Positions 11,755 to 23,990 are shown, counted from the stretch's first letter. The stretch is 64,000 nt of DNA from Heterohyrax brucei (GCA_028571685.1 CM053140.1:146615701-146679700), one strand, 5' to 3'. The notes: generated from the sequence alone by a model not told the origin. Translations and numbers: made by a program.

Positions 11755-12005
11755 TTTGTTGTTAGTTACTGTTGAGTTGCTTTTAACTCATGATGACCTT
11801 ATGTATAACAATGAATGTTACTTGGTCCTCTGCCATCTTCCAGTTCTTTATTATTGGCTAATATTCCTAAGTAGGTCACCAGGCCTTTCTTCCAAGTCTG
11901 TCTTATTCTGGAAGTTCTGCTGAAATCTGCTTACCATGGGTGGCCTTGCTGGTATTTAAGATACTGGTGACATAGCTTCCAACATCGTAGCAACACACCA
12001 ACCTC
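11755..12005 (-). mobile_element. AfroSINE-related or RTE-tail-derived old copy
   Basis: Reverse: TGTTGTTAGTTACTGTTGAG then ATGACCTTATGTATAACAAT, GGCCTTTCTTCCAAGTC. It mixes features of RTE tail and long-variant SINE; the exact family is unclear. Confidence 0.45.
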
Positions 12006-12513
12006 CACAGTGTGATAAACTTCAGATGGGTGGTAGGAATGCTAATTTTGATGGGTAAGGATGAGGAATCCCAGAGATACTAAGACAGCAACCCAAGGTG
12101 ACTGTTTTTTGTTCAATAAGGTATGAGTTTCCTTCTAATTATTGGCCCGAAGTTTCCCAGTTTTACTAGGGAAAACTTACACATGAGTCAAGAGATTAGG
12201 TAGGTCACCAAGTGGAGACTAGAACCCTTTGCCTCTCAGTGTTCTTTCATTCTGTGCCAGGATGCTGTGTGTGTGGTTTGGAACTGTGAAGCTTGTTCTA
12301 TGTGCAACCTCTCTTCCCCTGGAAGTTGGTGTATATGTGACGGGGGTTGCTTATGCTGTATATGTTTCAGCAAAAACTTAGATCTTGTTGTGCCCTCATC
12401 TTAGACTATTAGTGTTCACTGAACAATTTGGATCCTTTTGGAATTTGATCATTGAGTTTCAGCCACTTACAACCAACATCTGACTTTAAGGGTGCGGATA
12501 CTATTTTGTCATT

Positions 12514-12735
12514 GTTGCTAGGTGCTGTCAAGTTGGTTCTGACTCATAGGGACCCTATGTACAACAGTATGAAACACTGCCTGGTCCTATGCCCTGCCCA
12601 CAAGTGTGATGCTTGAGCCCATTGTTGCAGCATTTGTATGGATCTACCTCATTGAGGGGGTCCTCTTGTTTGTTTGCCTTCTACTTCGCCAAGCATGATG
12701 CTCTCCAGTGACTGATCCCTCCTGACAACATGTAG
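12514..12735 (-). mobile_element. RTE/BovB-like LINE, 3' tail only
   Basis: About 220 bp of RTE 3' tail in reverse. It starts with a short GTTG-type terminus, passes through the TCTGACTCATAGGGACCC block and stops at CTCCTGACAACATGTAG. Severely 5'-truncated, with no coding sequence left worth naming. Confidence 0.75.
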
Positions 12736-14671
12736 TGATAAGAAAAATATTAGGAGTGTGTGCAGCCCAGAGGGATGTGCTGATTAATGGCATCAAAAAT
12801 TCATATATATGTACATACATGTAATCTGTACTAGTAGGGGAGATACTACTATCTTAGCACTTATCAAACTGTGATAATATGCTTACTTGTCTCATTAGTT
12901 GATAAACTTGTGTGTAGAGAATGGTAGTAAGAAGACAGTAATTTTTGAGTGAGTGAGTGGATAGACAAAAAGTGTCAGCAGTGCTGGTGAAAAGTTAAAG
13001 AGCTTATGATGATCTTGTAGAAATGTTTACCCTATTTGTAAAGTGATTACATTTTTTTTGTATTGTAAGCATTCTTTGATTAGTATGCTAACCTATAATG
13101 TCTTGCTCAGCAAACACGATGGTAAATTCTATTAAATGAATAATACTTGAAATATGAGGTTATCTTTTGCTGAGGAGTTGAAAATTTTCACAAGAAGCTT
13201 TTAATATGTAGAGGAAGGCACAGCAATATTTCAAGCTATGGCTCTTCTGGGAATAGAGTCACTTAAATTTTGTCATTGTTAGATGCCGCTGAAATGGTTC
13301 TGACTCGTAGCTGCCATGTACAACAGAACCAAACACTGCCCGACCCTGCGTCACCCTCACAGTTGTGCTGTAACCACTGTGTTTGTTCATCTTGTTGAAG
13401 GTCTTCCTCTTTTTCACTGACCCTCCACTATCCCAAGCATGATGTCCTTCTCCAGGAACTGGTCCCTCCTGGTTTCATGTCTAAAGTATGTGAGATGAAG
13501 TTTCCCCATCCTTGTGTCTGAGGAGCTTTCTTGCTGTACTCCTTCCAGGATAAATCTGTTCATTCTTCTGGTAGCCCGTAGTATATTCAACATTCTTTGC
13601 CAACACCATAATTAAGAGGCATCAAATTCTTCTTTGATCTTCCTTATTTGTTGTTCAGCTTTTGCATGCTTATGAAGAAACTGTAAACACCAGGTTTGGA
13701 TCAGATGTTTTTTGCTTTTTTAACTGTAAAGAGGTTTTTTTTTTGCAACAGATGTGCTCAATTCAATGCAGCATCTGATTTCTTGAGTGGTGCTTCTATG
13801 GAAATTGATTGTGAATCCAAGGAATGTGAAATTTTGGTCAGCTTGAGTCTTTTCCCTAGTTATCATCATGTTGCTGGTTGATCCACTTGTGAAGACTTGT
13901 TTTCTTTATGTTAAGATAAAGTCTTCGATCTTCATCAATGCTTTAGGTCCTGTGCTTTCAGCAAGTAAGGTTGTGTCATTTGCATATCATAGATTGTTAA
14001 GTCTTTCTCCATTCCTGATACTGCCTTCTTCGTATAGTCCGGTTTCTCATATTATTTGTTCAGCACAGAGAGTGAATAACTGTGGTGAAAGAATACAGCT
14101 GTGTTTTACAGCTCTCCTGATTTTAAACCATGCAGTATCCCCTTGTTCTGTTTGAATTACTGTCTCTTGGTTTAGGTACAGGTTCTGCGTGAGCACAATT
14201 ATGTGTTCTTGAATTCCTGTTCTTCTCAGTGTTACCCATAATTTGTTATGATTCACAGAGTTGATTGCCTTTCCATAGTCATTTAAACACAGCTAAGTAT
14301 CTTTTTGTTATTCTTTGCTTTCAGCCAAGATTTATCTGATATCAACAATGATATTGCTTGTTCTACATCCTCTTCTAAAATTGCCTTGAACTTTTGGCAG
14401 TTTCCTGTTGATACATTGCTGCAACTGTTTTTGAATTATCTTCGGGATAAATTTACTTGTGTGTGATTTTAATGATATTATTTGATGATTTACACATTCT
14501 GTTGGATGACTTTTCTTGGAAATGGACACAAATGTGGATCCCTTCCAGCTGGTTGGCCAGATAGCTGTCTTCTAGATTTTTTGGCATAGACTGGTGAGCA
14601 CTTTCAATGTTACATCCATTAATTGAACATCTGAGTTGGTATTCTGTCAATTCTTAGAGCCTTGTTGTTTT

Positions 14672-15149
14672 AGTTATCTGGTGATGCTTTAAGAGAAATA
14701 CCACCAATGGATGGCTTTAACAAAGAGAAATTTATTTCTTTACAGTAAATTAGGTTAACAGTACAAATTGAGGGTGTCAGCTTCAGGGGAAGGCTCTCTT
14801 TTTGTTGGCTTTCTCATCAGTTTCTCCTGGGCAAGGAGCATCTCTGCACAGGGACCTTGGGTTCCAGTGTCACACTGTGCTCCTGGTGTGGCTTTCTGGG
14901 TGTTATGAGGTCCCCAACTCTCAGTTTGCTTCTCTTTTATCTCTTATAAGATAAAAGGTAGTGCAGGATACACCCGAGAGAAACTCCCTTTACATTGGAT
15001 CAGGGATGCAACCTTAGTAAGGGTATTATAATCCCACTCTAACATAAAATTACAATTACGTAATGGAGGACAACCACACAGTAGTGGGAACCATGGCGCG
15101 GCCAATTCGATACACAGATTTTTCAGGGGACAGAATTTAATCCATGACA
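14672..15149 (-). mobile_element. Solo LTR, MaLR-type, inserted in the RTE LINE
   Basis: Read on the minus strand it opens TGTCATGGATTAAATTCTG, the characteristic start of MaLR (ERVL-MaLR) LTRs, and ends near the AGATAACTAAAA equivalent. The direct repeat GTTGTTTT lies at both edges (14664-14671 and 15150-15157), and the RTE sequence resumes after it, so the insertion boundaries are firm. It is non-coding. Family naming rests on the terminal sequence only. Confidence 0.65.
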
Positions 15150-15244
15150 GTTGTTTTTGCCAGTACCTTTAGTACAGCTTAAATTTCTTCCAATATATAC
15201 AGTACTTCCTGAAATGGTGAATGTCAACCAATTATTTTTGGTAC

Positions 15245-15419
15245 CAAACAAAAAAAAATCCTTTGCCATTAAGTCAATTCCAACTCATGGTAAACCTGTA
15301 GGATAGAATAGGACTGCCCCATAGAGTGTCCAGGGAATACCTGGTGGATGTGAACTGTTGACCTTTTTGGTTAGCAGTCGTAGCACTCGACCCACTTGCC
15401 TCCAGTACCAGGATTTCCC
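15245..15419 (-). mobile_element. AfroSINE inserted in the RTE LINE
   Basis: Reverse, full length. Direct repeats TTTTTGGTAC (15235-15244) and TTTTTAGTAC (15420-15429) bracket it and RTE sequence continues on each side. Confidence 0.9.
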
Positions 15420-16404
15420 TTTTTAGTACAGTGATTCTGTAGTGTTTCCATCTCCTTTTGTCCAATATTTTCCCCACAGAACCTTTCAGTATTGTAACTG
15501 TAGGCTTGCATTTATTTTTTAGTTCTTTCAGCTTAAGAAATCCTGAATGTGTTCTTCCCTTTTATTTTTCCAACTCCAGGTCTTTGTGCATGCATTCTAA
15601 TTCTTTGTTCTCTTGAGCCGCCCTTTGAAACACTCTGTTTAGTTCTTTTACTTCATCATTTCTTGCTTTTATTTTAGCTACTTTATGTTCCAGAGTCCCT
15701 TCTTACATCCATTTTGGTCATTTCTCTCTTTAAATTATGGTCTGTAAGATAAACAAAATGTAAAGTCATGGTACACCATAAGCTTCATAAATCTTGTGAA
15801 AAGAATGAGGCTTGCTAGGCATGACAGAAAGGTTTATAGGCCACGTTTCCGTGTCTCTTCAAATGTGTGGGACTGGTTCTTGGATAGCAGGGGACCTTGG
15901 TCCAGGTTGACTCATCCTTGGAAATGACCTTCTTTGTCTGTCTGCTCCACGACTTGTAGGATATGCTACAATTCCTTTCATTTCTTTCCTGTCAAAACAG
16001 GGAAACGTGTGGTACTAGCTGTTTATAATTGTTGAACAGTGGACAGATTAAGTGATTTTTATTTAATAATGTATGAATTTCATACTAGTTAATGACCCAT
16101 AATTTCCCAATCTTCCTAGAAGAAAATTAGAATAAAGTAGGGTGATTCCTTCAGTTATTTATATTTGAGGAGGGGACCCTGAAATAACATACGCAAGTTT
16201 TTCCTTGGCCAGGTAAGACCAGACTCCTCCTTCTCCCTTCCCCCCAAGGAAGTGTGGGACCTTAATTGGCTCTGGCTCTGGTGACCTGTTCCTTGGAATT
16301 GCTGGGATAGAGAAGACACGGTCCAGTGTCACTGGTTTCAGGTTAGGAGACCACTCAGCCCTAAGGTTTCTTAACTGAGTATAAAAGACGTGGGGACCAT
16401 GGTC

Positions 16405-17138
16405 TTGGGGAACATCTAGCTTGGTTGGCATGACATAGTTTATAAAGAAAACATTCTACATTCTAGTTTGGTGAGTAGTGTCTGGAGATTTAAAAGCTTG
16501 TGAGCAGCCATGTAGGCTACTCCACTGGTCTCATCCCTTCAGGACCAAGAAAGAGTGAAGAAAAGTAAAGATATAAGGGAAAGATCAGTCTAAAGGCCTA
16601 ATGGACCATATCTGTGATTAGACTGAGTCTAATTAGACTGAGTCCAGTACAACGAGATGATGCCTGACTATCCCACTGACTACTGTGACAGGGATCACAG
16701 CAGACGGTCCCAGACAGAGCTGGAGAAAAATATAGCACAAAATTGTAACTCTACAAGAAAGACCAGACTTGCTGGCCTGACAGAGACTGGAAAACCTCTC
16801 AGACTATGGCCCCAGGACACTCTTAGCTTAGTAATGAGGGGAACTCCTGAAGTTCACAGTTAAACTAAAGATTGGACAGGCTGCTAAAACAAAATGAGAC
16901 CAAAGGGGCACAGCAGTCCAGGAGCAAGGATCAGAAGGCAGGAGGGGACAGGGAAGCTGGTAATAGGGAACCCAACTTTAAGAAGACAAGAGTGTTGACG
17001 TGCTATGGGGTTGTTGTCCAATATCAGAAAACAGTGGGGTTGTTAACCAATGTCAGAAAACAGTGTGTATACAGTTTTAGTGAAAAACTGGTTCGTTTGG
17101 TAAATCTTCATCTAAAGTATAATTAAAAAAAAAAAACC
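16405..17138 (+). repeat. Unnamed retroposon-like repeat, longest copy
   Basis: Longest of seven copies in this window of one repeat. Order: ACATAGTTTATAAAGAAAAC, GTGAGCAGCCATGTAGGC, CTAATGGACCATA, GACAGGGATCACAGCAGACG, GACAGAGCTGGAGAAAAATA, GGCCTGACAGAGACTGG, AGGAGGGGACAGGGAAGCTGG and TCTTCATCTAAAGTATAATT, then a 12-A tail at 17125-17137. The poly(A) and variable 5' ends suggest an RNA-copied element. It does not match the L1 3' UTR or the RTE tail seen elsewhere here; family name unknown. Short open frames inside (16657-16863, 16872-17126) are not conserved in the other copies. Confidence 0.7.
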
Positions 17139-17394
17139 ACCAACCATAGAAGTAAAAAAGAAAAAGAAAAAACAGAATCTTAAGGGCCTACCTCTGCCAT
17201 TCTCTCCTTTGCCTTTTCACTGTGCCCAGGTTGATGACCTCCCATTTCTTCTCTCCTATCTTGATCCCAACCCTCTCATTATCTTGTCTTTGTTTCAGCT
17301 TTCCCAAATATGTATTTTATACTTTCTAGCACATTTGGCTGATTTCTACTTGTTTATTAATAGTATTTTTGTATTTTAGTATTTCACTCTAGTT

Positions 17395-17557
17395 TTGGAA
17401 ACACTGGGGCTTGGTGGTTAAGTGCTAAGACAGTTGAAAGGTTGGCAGTTCACATCTGCCAGGTGCTTCTTGGAAACTCAGGTGACAGTTCTACTCTGAC
17501 CTATAGGGTTGCTATGAGTCAGAATCGACTCAGAAGCAGTGGGTTTGATTTTTGGTA
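17395..17557 (+). mobile_element. AfroSINE
   Basis: Forward copy: GGGCTTGGTGGTTAAGTGCT head, TTGCTATGAGTCAGAATCGA tail. Confidence 0.88.
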
Positions 17558-18042
17558 GTATTCCATGTTGCAGATGTGTTTCCTCTGTCCACCTCTCCCT
17601 GTGTATGGTGAAGTAGATTCTTGCCCAAGAAATGTTATTAGAATGTGTCTTCACGTTCACTGTCATCAAATTTGATGATATGAAATTTAGTGATAGCTTC
17701 AAATGGTGTGAGCATATAGAACTATTTTTTCAACTATCTTCAATTGTTTGGAAACACATCATAGGTCCATCTAAGTAGAAAACTGTGTGTTTGTGTGTGT
17801 ACAGTACACACCTGTAAAACCGTTTTATAATAGATACATATACCTTACATATAGTGGACTTCCACAGACTATAAAAACTGTTATTGAATGATAGAATTTA
17901 CATTCTGTTATTGAGAAGTTTGCCAACCAGAGACTGTCTTGAGCAAAATAGGCTTTTGGTGATCTCAAGTTAAAAAACTGCGTAAAGCCTGCATCTTGCT
18001 TTGCAGTTACAGAACTCTTTAAAAATATATTTATTCCCCTTA

Positions 18043-18218
18043 AAAAAACAAACAAAAAAACCAAACCCACTGCCAATGAGTAGATTCTGATTCACAGAGA
18101 CTCTATAGGACAGAGTAGAACTGCCCCATAGTGTTTCCTAGGAGCGGCCAGTGAATTTGAACTGCTAATCTTTTGGTTGGCACCTATAGCACTTAACCAA
18201 TATGCCATTAAGGTTTCC
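18043..18218 (-). mobile_element. AfroSINE
   Basis: Reverse copy with an A-rich tail at 18043-18060: CTATAGGACAGAGTAGAACT, AGCACTTAACCAATATGCC. Confidence 0.9.
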
Positions 18219-18499
18219 ATTATTTCCCTTGAGTATAAATGCATCTAAATGTGGCTAGCTGCTTCTGGGTAAGTGCAGTTTAATGGCAGACTAAGTTGAG
18301 GACACAATGTTTTAACATGGCCAGGGTTAGTAAGAGCTCAGATACTGCACTGGAGTGCATGACTGACCTGTAGGCTTGTTGGATAACCAAGCTGAGCCTT
18401 GATGAGCCTTGAGGTAAAGCTCTGACTGTGTGTCAGAGTTTAGCCTTTTGGCGGGAAGGCCAACCCTAGGCAACTTAACCCCTTTAAAAAGGACCTGTC

Positions 18500-18565
18500 T
18501 TGTGATAATAGGGTTGCTATGAGTTAGCATTGACTGGACTGCAATGAGTTTGGTTTGTTTTTTTG
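18500..18565 (+). mobile_element. AfroSINE 3' tail fragment
   Basis: Only the last 65 bp: GGGTTGCTATGAGTTAGCAT, GAGTTTGGTTTG. Confidence 0.6.
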
Positions 18566-19903
18566 ATATTGGAGCATACTGTGCTTATTTTCCTGTTGTG
18601 GGTGCACTTTTTAACCACAAGTATATGTGGCTAAACTGACAGGGCAGTTAGAAACTGGACAGCTTTGAGTCTGAGGCTGACTTAGAATAGCTAGTGTGAA
18701 ACTGCAAGTCGGTGGTCTGAGTTCTTTGTGCTTTCCTGAACTTATTTCAAAATGAGCTTTAAAAGCCAAAATAACAATGACTAAAAATTACAGATTTACT
18801 TTAGTGTTCTGTAAATGTCAGTGTTTGTGTTCAAGTAGAAAAAAAGCATACATGTTGGCCAAGAGCATTGTTTCCAATGAACCAGAACAAGAATTTCTCG
18901 GTGGCAGAGAAAGGGCTGTCATAATCAATGCTGGCAGATACTTATTTGTGTACTGGTTTCATTTTGCATCTTTTGAATGGGTTCAGAGCACCACACCTTT
19001 TATTTCAATTCAGTACAGTTTTGCCTTTTTTGGTAATTTTTTTTTACCTCATGAAGCTTGTTTGTAGGGACAATTGGCTGTATGGAATATAAATTCCAAA
19101 ATATTACCAGCTTGCCTAACATAGTAAAATATTCAATTTTATATTCTTTATTTCTCTCTAGCAAGTGCCTTTTGGCTGATTTGATGTAGTGTCATGACAT
19201 GTTTATGATAAATAATATAATTTGGCTGACAAATTAGATTTAATGACTCCTTTGAAATAAGAATTTTTCAAGGGTGACTTTTGAGACTCAATATGTAGTA
19301 AATTCTAGGCTAAAGTTGAATTTAGAACATTAATGAGCGAGCATGGTGTTCATAGTAAAAGTGCTGGTTGATGTTTTATGTGATGAGCCCATGTTGGTCT
19401 AAGCATCAAGAGCCTATTATGATACAGACTCTGGCTGAAGGACTGAACTCTGTCATTGGGCATATAGGATCTACACTTAAAAGATAATTCATAACACATG
19501 GTAGAATGTGTAATGGGCCAAAAGAGTAGCTCAGATGGTTAAGTTTTAGAAACTTTGAAATAAGAGTAGTTAGTGTTCACTAACGGGTGCTGGAAAGTCT
19601 TCATGGGGATGGTAGGGTTTGAACTATATTTGAACTGTATTTTGAGGAAGTTACAGTACAGCAGAAAAAGAATATCTCCAAGTGTGGGCAAGGAGAGCAG
19701 TGATTTGGATTAAGAGTATACTTGGGATGTTTGCAAATAAGAAATAAACATGTTTGTCATGAAGCCTCCATATGGGGTTGTTTTAGGAGATGAAGTCAGC
19801 CTAGAAGCTAAGGTTAAGTAATCACTGATAAATACATCATTATACTGCCATCAGATCTTTCAGGCTTTGATGGCTAGACTAGGGATTATTCTCTAGGGAG
19901 TAA

Positions 19904-20074
19904 AACCAAAAAACCCAAACCCATTGCTGCTGAGTCAATTCTAACTCATAGCAACCTAATAGGACAGAGTAGACCTGCCCCATAGGGTTTCCAAGGAGCA
20001 CCTGGTAGATTTAAACTGCTGACCATTTGGAAAGCAGCCATAGTTCCTAACTGTTATGCTATGAGGGTTTCCTC
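19904..20074 (-). mobile_element. AfroSINE
   Basis: Reverse copy: GACAGAGTAGACCTGCCCCA, TCCAAGGAGCACCTGGTAG. Lies within an L2-like stretch. Confidence 0.9.
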
Positions 20075-20251
20075 TGAAGGGAATAGGGACCCAGTAAACA
20101 CTTTTGAATAGTGGGAGGACATGTGAGAAAGGAGATTTTAGCAAGATTAGTCCCTGTAGTGCTATATAGGATAATTGAGAAGGAGAGAGAGAATGTAAAC
20201 AACACAGGGATAAGATGAAGAGGATCTCAACTTTTGCTTTGATAGCAACAG

Positions 20252-20416
20252 GAAAAACAAACAAACAAAAAACCCAAATCCAGCCTGTTGCTGTTCAGCT
20301 GATTCTGACTCATAGCAAGTGTGTAGGACAGAGTAGGATTGCCCCATAATTTGAACTGCTGACCTTTTGGTTAGCAGCCATGGCACGTAACCCTACTATA
20401 CCACCAGGGTTTTTCC
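20252..20416 (-). mobile_element. AfroSINE with internal deletion
   Basis: Reverse copy; about 30 bp is missing between GATTGCCCCATAA and TTTGAACTGCTGACC. Ends CTATACCACCAGGGTTTTT. Confidence 0.88.
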
Positions 20417-21286
20417 AGGAACAGAAAAGGAAAGAATAAATTAGAATGGTAACTTATTTAATATAGAGTTTAATTTAACCTGTATTTATTAAGAGAGAAG
20501 ATTGTAGTTTCATGCCTGAGTCACTGGGAAAAGCAAAGTTTTTTAGTCTGGAGGGTTGATTAGAAGAAAACGTGGGTTGAGTTTTAGACATTCTCAGTTC
20601 TGGGTGTTTGAAGGAAGAAGAGATGTTGAGGATGGAAAAGACTGATGCTAGGATCCCAGGTGTAGGTAACATCTCTTTTCTGTAGGATTATCGGTTAAAT
20701 TCATGGTCATGGATAAGGGGGAGCTATCTGTGGACTGATGATTGTGTCCTGGAGAGACTCATATAAGGAGAGGTGGAGAGGATGAGGAGCCAGTGTGTCT
20801 CCTATGGAAGGTTCAAGGACAATGAGAACTGAAAAAAAACAAAAAAACATTGGATTTAAGATACTTGATTTAAGAGAATCAACGTTTGAGTGAAATAGTT
20901 GGAATTGGAACCCAGGGTGCTAGAACTTTGTGGCTAAGTAGGTGATAAAGAGATAAAAGCAGAAAGTGTAGGCCATGCAGGTGTGATGGCCCCTGTTAGT
21001 TCTGCAACTGCTTGTCTTCTGTTCTTTTGTTAATGTCTAAGCAGGGAGATAAAAGGAGATAGAACTCAGCACTCTCTAACTAGCTCCTAATTATAGTAAC
21101 AGGAAGGGGTGAGTAGGGTGAAACCATTAGCTGTTCGGTTTACCATGAATCAGGTTAGTCATGTAATAACCCTCATTGATGAAGCTGATTGAAATTTGAT
21201 TGTAAATTTAATGAAATTAAACATTAAACATTGATAGTACTGAAAATTATGATTCTAAATATTATGGGTTTTTTTTTACATCCCAG

Positions 21287-21363
21287 TTTCTATGCAGATT
21301 TTGGACCTCTGAACTTGGCAATGGTGTATAGATACTGCTGTAAACTAAACAAGAAACTAAAAG
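21287..21363 (+). CDS. CDC14A: CDC14A internal coding exon A ([12 protein letters not shown] segment)
   Basis: CDC14A is a dual-specificity protein phosphatase that removes phosphate from proline-directed CDK-type sites; it acts at centrosomes, the cytoskeleton and stereocilia. After one split-codon base, the exon reads [12 protein letters not shown] then [13 protein letters not shown], part of the N-terminal non-catalytic phosphatase-like domain (about residues 48-72 in human numbering, from memory). The acceptor is a T-rich tract ending in tcccag at 21281-21286; the donor gtaagta starts at 21364. The paralogue CDC14B is close, but KLNKKLK here and exon B favour CDC14A. Oddity: five A's follow CT at the exon end, so splicing at the GT leaves one base beyond the final AAA codon, whereas exon B needs phase 0. 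Either the assembly has an extra A or there is a real 1-nt insertion. Human ATP-level detail cannot be checked here. No neighbouring exon lies within 13.9 kb. Confidence 0.9.
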
Positions 21364-21701
21364 TAAGTATTGTAGTGATGTTTGTATTTTGGTTTTAAAA
21401 CTTTTGAACCATGAAATCCGACAAATGGAATTAGTTAGGTTATCTTGCTTGGTCTTTGGAATTTATCTGAGTAGTTCACCCAGAAGTTGAAATTGATCCT
21501 TCTTATTATATCTCCTGATAAGAGGCCATGTTTACCTCTTTCATTTTTCAGAATGATTTGAAATAGGAGCTAAATGAAGTCATTGCAGTAGTGATCTAAG
21601 AAAGAAAGCACAAATCCTTTTCAGTTGTCATTAATTAGTGTCTATCAAATTCCCTCCCAGGATTATTTTTCTGAGACCTTCAGGCCTGTTACCAGGTGAT
21701 G

Positions 21702-21928
21702 AAAACCAGAAAAAGAAAACCCAAACCTATTGCTGTGGAATCTGTTCTGGCCCCTGGTGACTGTATGTGTGCAGACTAGAACTGTGCTCAAAAGGGTTTT
21801 TAAGAGTGTGACCTTTTGAAGCAGATTACCAGGACTTTCTTCCTTAGTGTCTCTGGGTGGGTTTGAACTGCCAACCTTTTGGTTTGGAGTTGAGCTTATA
21901 ACTGTTGATACCACCCAGAGACTCCCAC
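21702..21928 (-). mobile_element. AfroSINE, long variant
   Basis: Reverse: GTGTGCAGACTAGAACTGTG, AAGCAGATTACCAGGACTTT, GTCTCTGGGTGGGTTTGAAC. Shares its central block with 1871-2075. Confidence 0.8.
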
Positions 21929-23990
21929 TGGGTGATGAAAGGGTTAAGTATTAGATGGCAGGAGCTTTGGAGCATCACATTTTTGTCACTGACCAGGCCT
22001 GAAATCTTTATGTGTTTTTTGAATGCCATCTCTGTAGAGTTCACAGCTGAGTGAGACCGATGAACTAGCAATGACAAAGCATGGACTTTACCTGTTATGG
22101 CAGATGAATGATCCAGTACTCATCTGTAGTTTAGGGAGCTCATTTTATTTTGTGTGCTTATGTGTGGAGTTAGTCATGTGACCTTTTTTTTTCCACCCTT
22201 CAGCTGTTAGCATACATGAGGAAAAATGGCACCTATGCTCCTAGTTTTGGTAAAAGTATTTCGATACTTAGCAATGTGTAATCTATATTTTGCTTTCAGT
22301 TTTCTGAGAATCTTAATTATAATATTTCAGTTTGGAAGGCAGAATGCCATAGAGCATGCTCTTAAGGATAACTGCTAAATTATAATACTTATGTATTGTA
22401 TGTAATGTGTACTGCTCAGTTAGTTTATTCTTTTGGTTGGATAAAATAGCTGCGGATGTTACACAGATATGTATAAGCCTTGTGCGTACTAGCTGCCCAG
22501 TACATATTTGATTCGATGGATTTTTTTTTGAACTTAAAGGTGGTCTATGGTGGAGCATTTTCTGTAGAAGATATAGCACATTTTTGAATTTACAGATTTT
22601 TGCCATTTATCTCAAAATGCTAAATAATCATGAAATGATACCACAGGGACATTTTTCTAGTCAGTATTCTCATAGCAAGTTCTGTTGCAGTCACCTTTTG
22701 TAGAAATTAATTTGTGTTGTCTAACTTGAAAAGATATATGTAAATCCTTTTAACTAAACCAGAACTGTGTTTTTCAGAAAATAAGCTATTTTCTGTAATT
22801 TAGAATATAAAGTTGAGAGTTTTGTGTTCCTCAAGGAAATAAATGTCTGTTTTAATGGACAGATTAACAAAAAAAGGATCATTTATAAATAATTGAAGCC
22901 ATTTTTGTTTCCTTTAGAAGACTGAAGATTTTCCTCCTGTTTTGAATAGGTCAATTAGTAAGCAGTTGCTATGAACTGAGTATTATAATTAATAATCTGG
23001 GATCTAGGTACTATCCAACATGACCAAAGAGAAAAGAATTGTTATTAGGAAGGTAAATTGCTGGTCTGAGTTGGTGTTCTGCTTATAACAATTGCATAAG
23101 AGCAGATGGATTGAATAAAGACTACTTATTGTACCACATGCTGTATTGAACAATATGTGTAAGTGTACATGAAGTCTGGTTTTGACTTAATTTTATTTAC
23201 AAAGCTAGCTTTCAACATTATGGAAGTTCAGTAAAGTTCAGACAGTTCACTTGATATATTTTGGTGATCAGTACTGGGTGTCTGGAGTGACATGTTTAGC
23301 TTTGCTGCAGTTTAATATGTCCCAACATGTAGTATGCACTCTGTTAACCTGTTTAAGGAATGAATTTTCAAAGCCTGTCAGATATTTTATGGATTATCTC
23401 AATGAAGCATGCCAACTAGAGTTTTTATGTTCAGAGAAAAAGATTGATTTTAGCAATCCTAAGTTGCAATTGCTTCAACATTATGGGATCTTATTACTTT
23501 ATCTATAAAATAGGGAATAGAGCAATCTCACAGGGTGGTGATTAGGATTCACATAGAAATTATATGTAAAAGTTTATAAACTTCAGGGCCCTATAGAAAA
23601 CAAAGTAATGTTGAGATTTGTGAATTCTCATAGGAAGTATAATAAATATAATTCTTCCAGGAGGTTTGTGGGCACCCTCTTCTTCACCTCGTAGTTGTCA
23701 TTTCATATAGGAAAGCTGTCCAATATAATTTTAGGATCAAAGGGACCATTTAGTCCTCCTGGTTTTGTAGGTGCCGAAAGAAGAGTTATGTGGCTTGCCC
23801 AGGAACTCACAGTAGAGTCAGGCTGTTGCCTGTACTATTTATGTTTGCTCTTTCTACTTGGGGTGGTAACGGTAGGCTTTGGTTTGTCATCTTCCTTGCT
23901 GACTCTCTGCAACGTGCAGACTCCCCTGTGTCGTCTTGATGCCGCGTTCACCTTGAGGTGCCTCTGCTGTTACCTCTTCACACCCAACCC

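Larger units (their letters stand above)
13272..15735 (-). mobile_element. RTE/BovB-like LINE fragment, reverse transcriptase dead, split by two later insertions
   Basis: Read on the minus strand this follows the RTE-clade reverse transcriptase and its short 3' tail. Surviving frames lie at 14047-14256 and 14332-14650. The YADD active-site box is at 13975-13986 and reads YAND (TAT GCA AAT GAC), followed by TTLLAES, so one of the two metal-binding aspartates is lost; many other frameshifts and stops are present. The element is interrupted by an LTR (14672-15149) and an AfroSINE (15245-15419). Removing both rejoins a continuous RTE body. The RTE 5' portion (endonuclease) is absent, so it is 5'-truncated, as most LINE copies are. 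Confidence 0.85.
1..21286 (+). other. CDC14A: CDC14A intron (3' part of the intron before exon A)
   Basis: Intronic by position; no exon encoding the expected upstream residues (YFSIDEELVYEN) was seen. It holds AfroSINEs, RTE fragments, a MaLR-type LTR, MIR/L2 pieces and one copy of the unnamed repeat, all listed separately. Stretches where I see nothing I can name: 1-1870, 2680-3370, 3560-4440, 6985-7898, 8280-9060, 10340-10619, 12740-13271, 15740-16405, 17140-17394, 17560-18042, 18570-19560 and 20960-21270. The T run at 1625-1639 and A run at 8794-8799 are plain homopolymers. Open frames in these parts are short and lack splice sites or family resemblance. Confidence 0.8.

Noticed and set aside
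16657-17126. Two consecutive plus-strand frames resembling a small operon
   Set aside because: Both lie in the unnamed repeat and are not open in its other copies.
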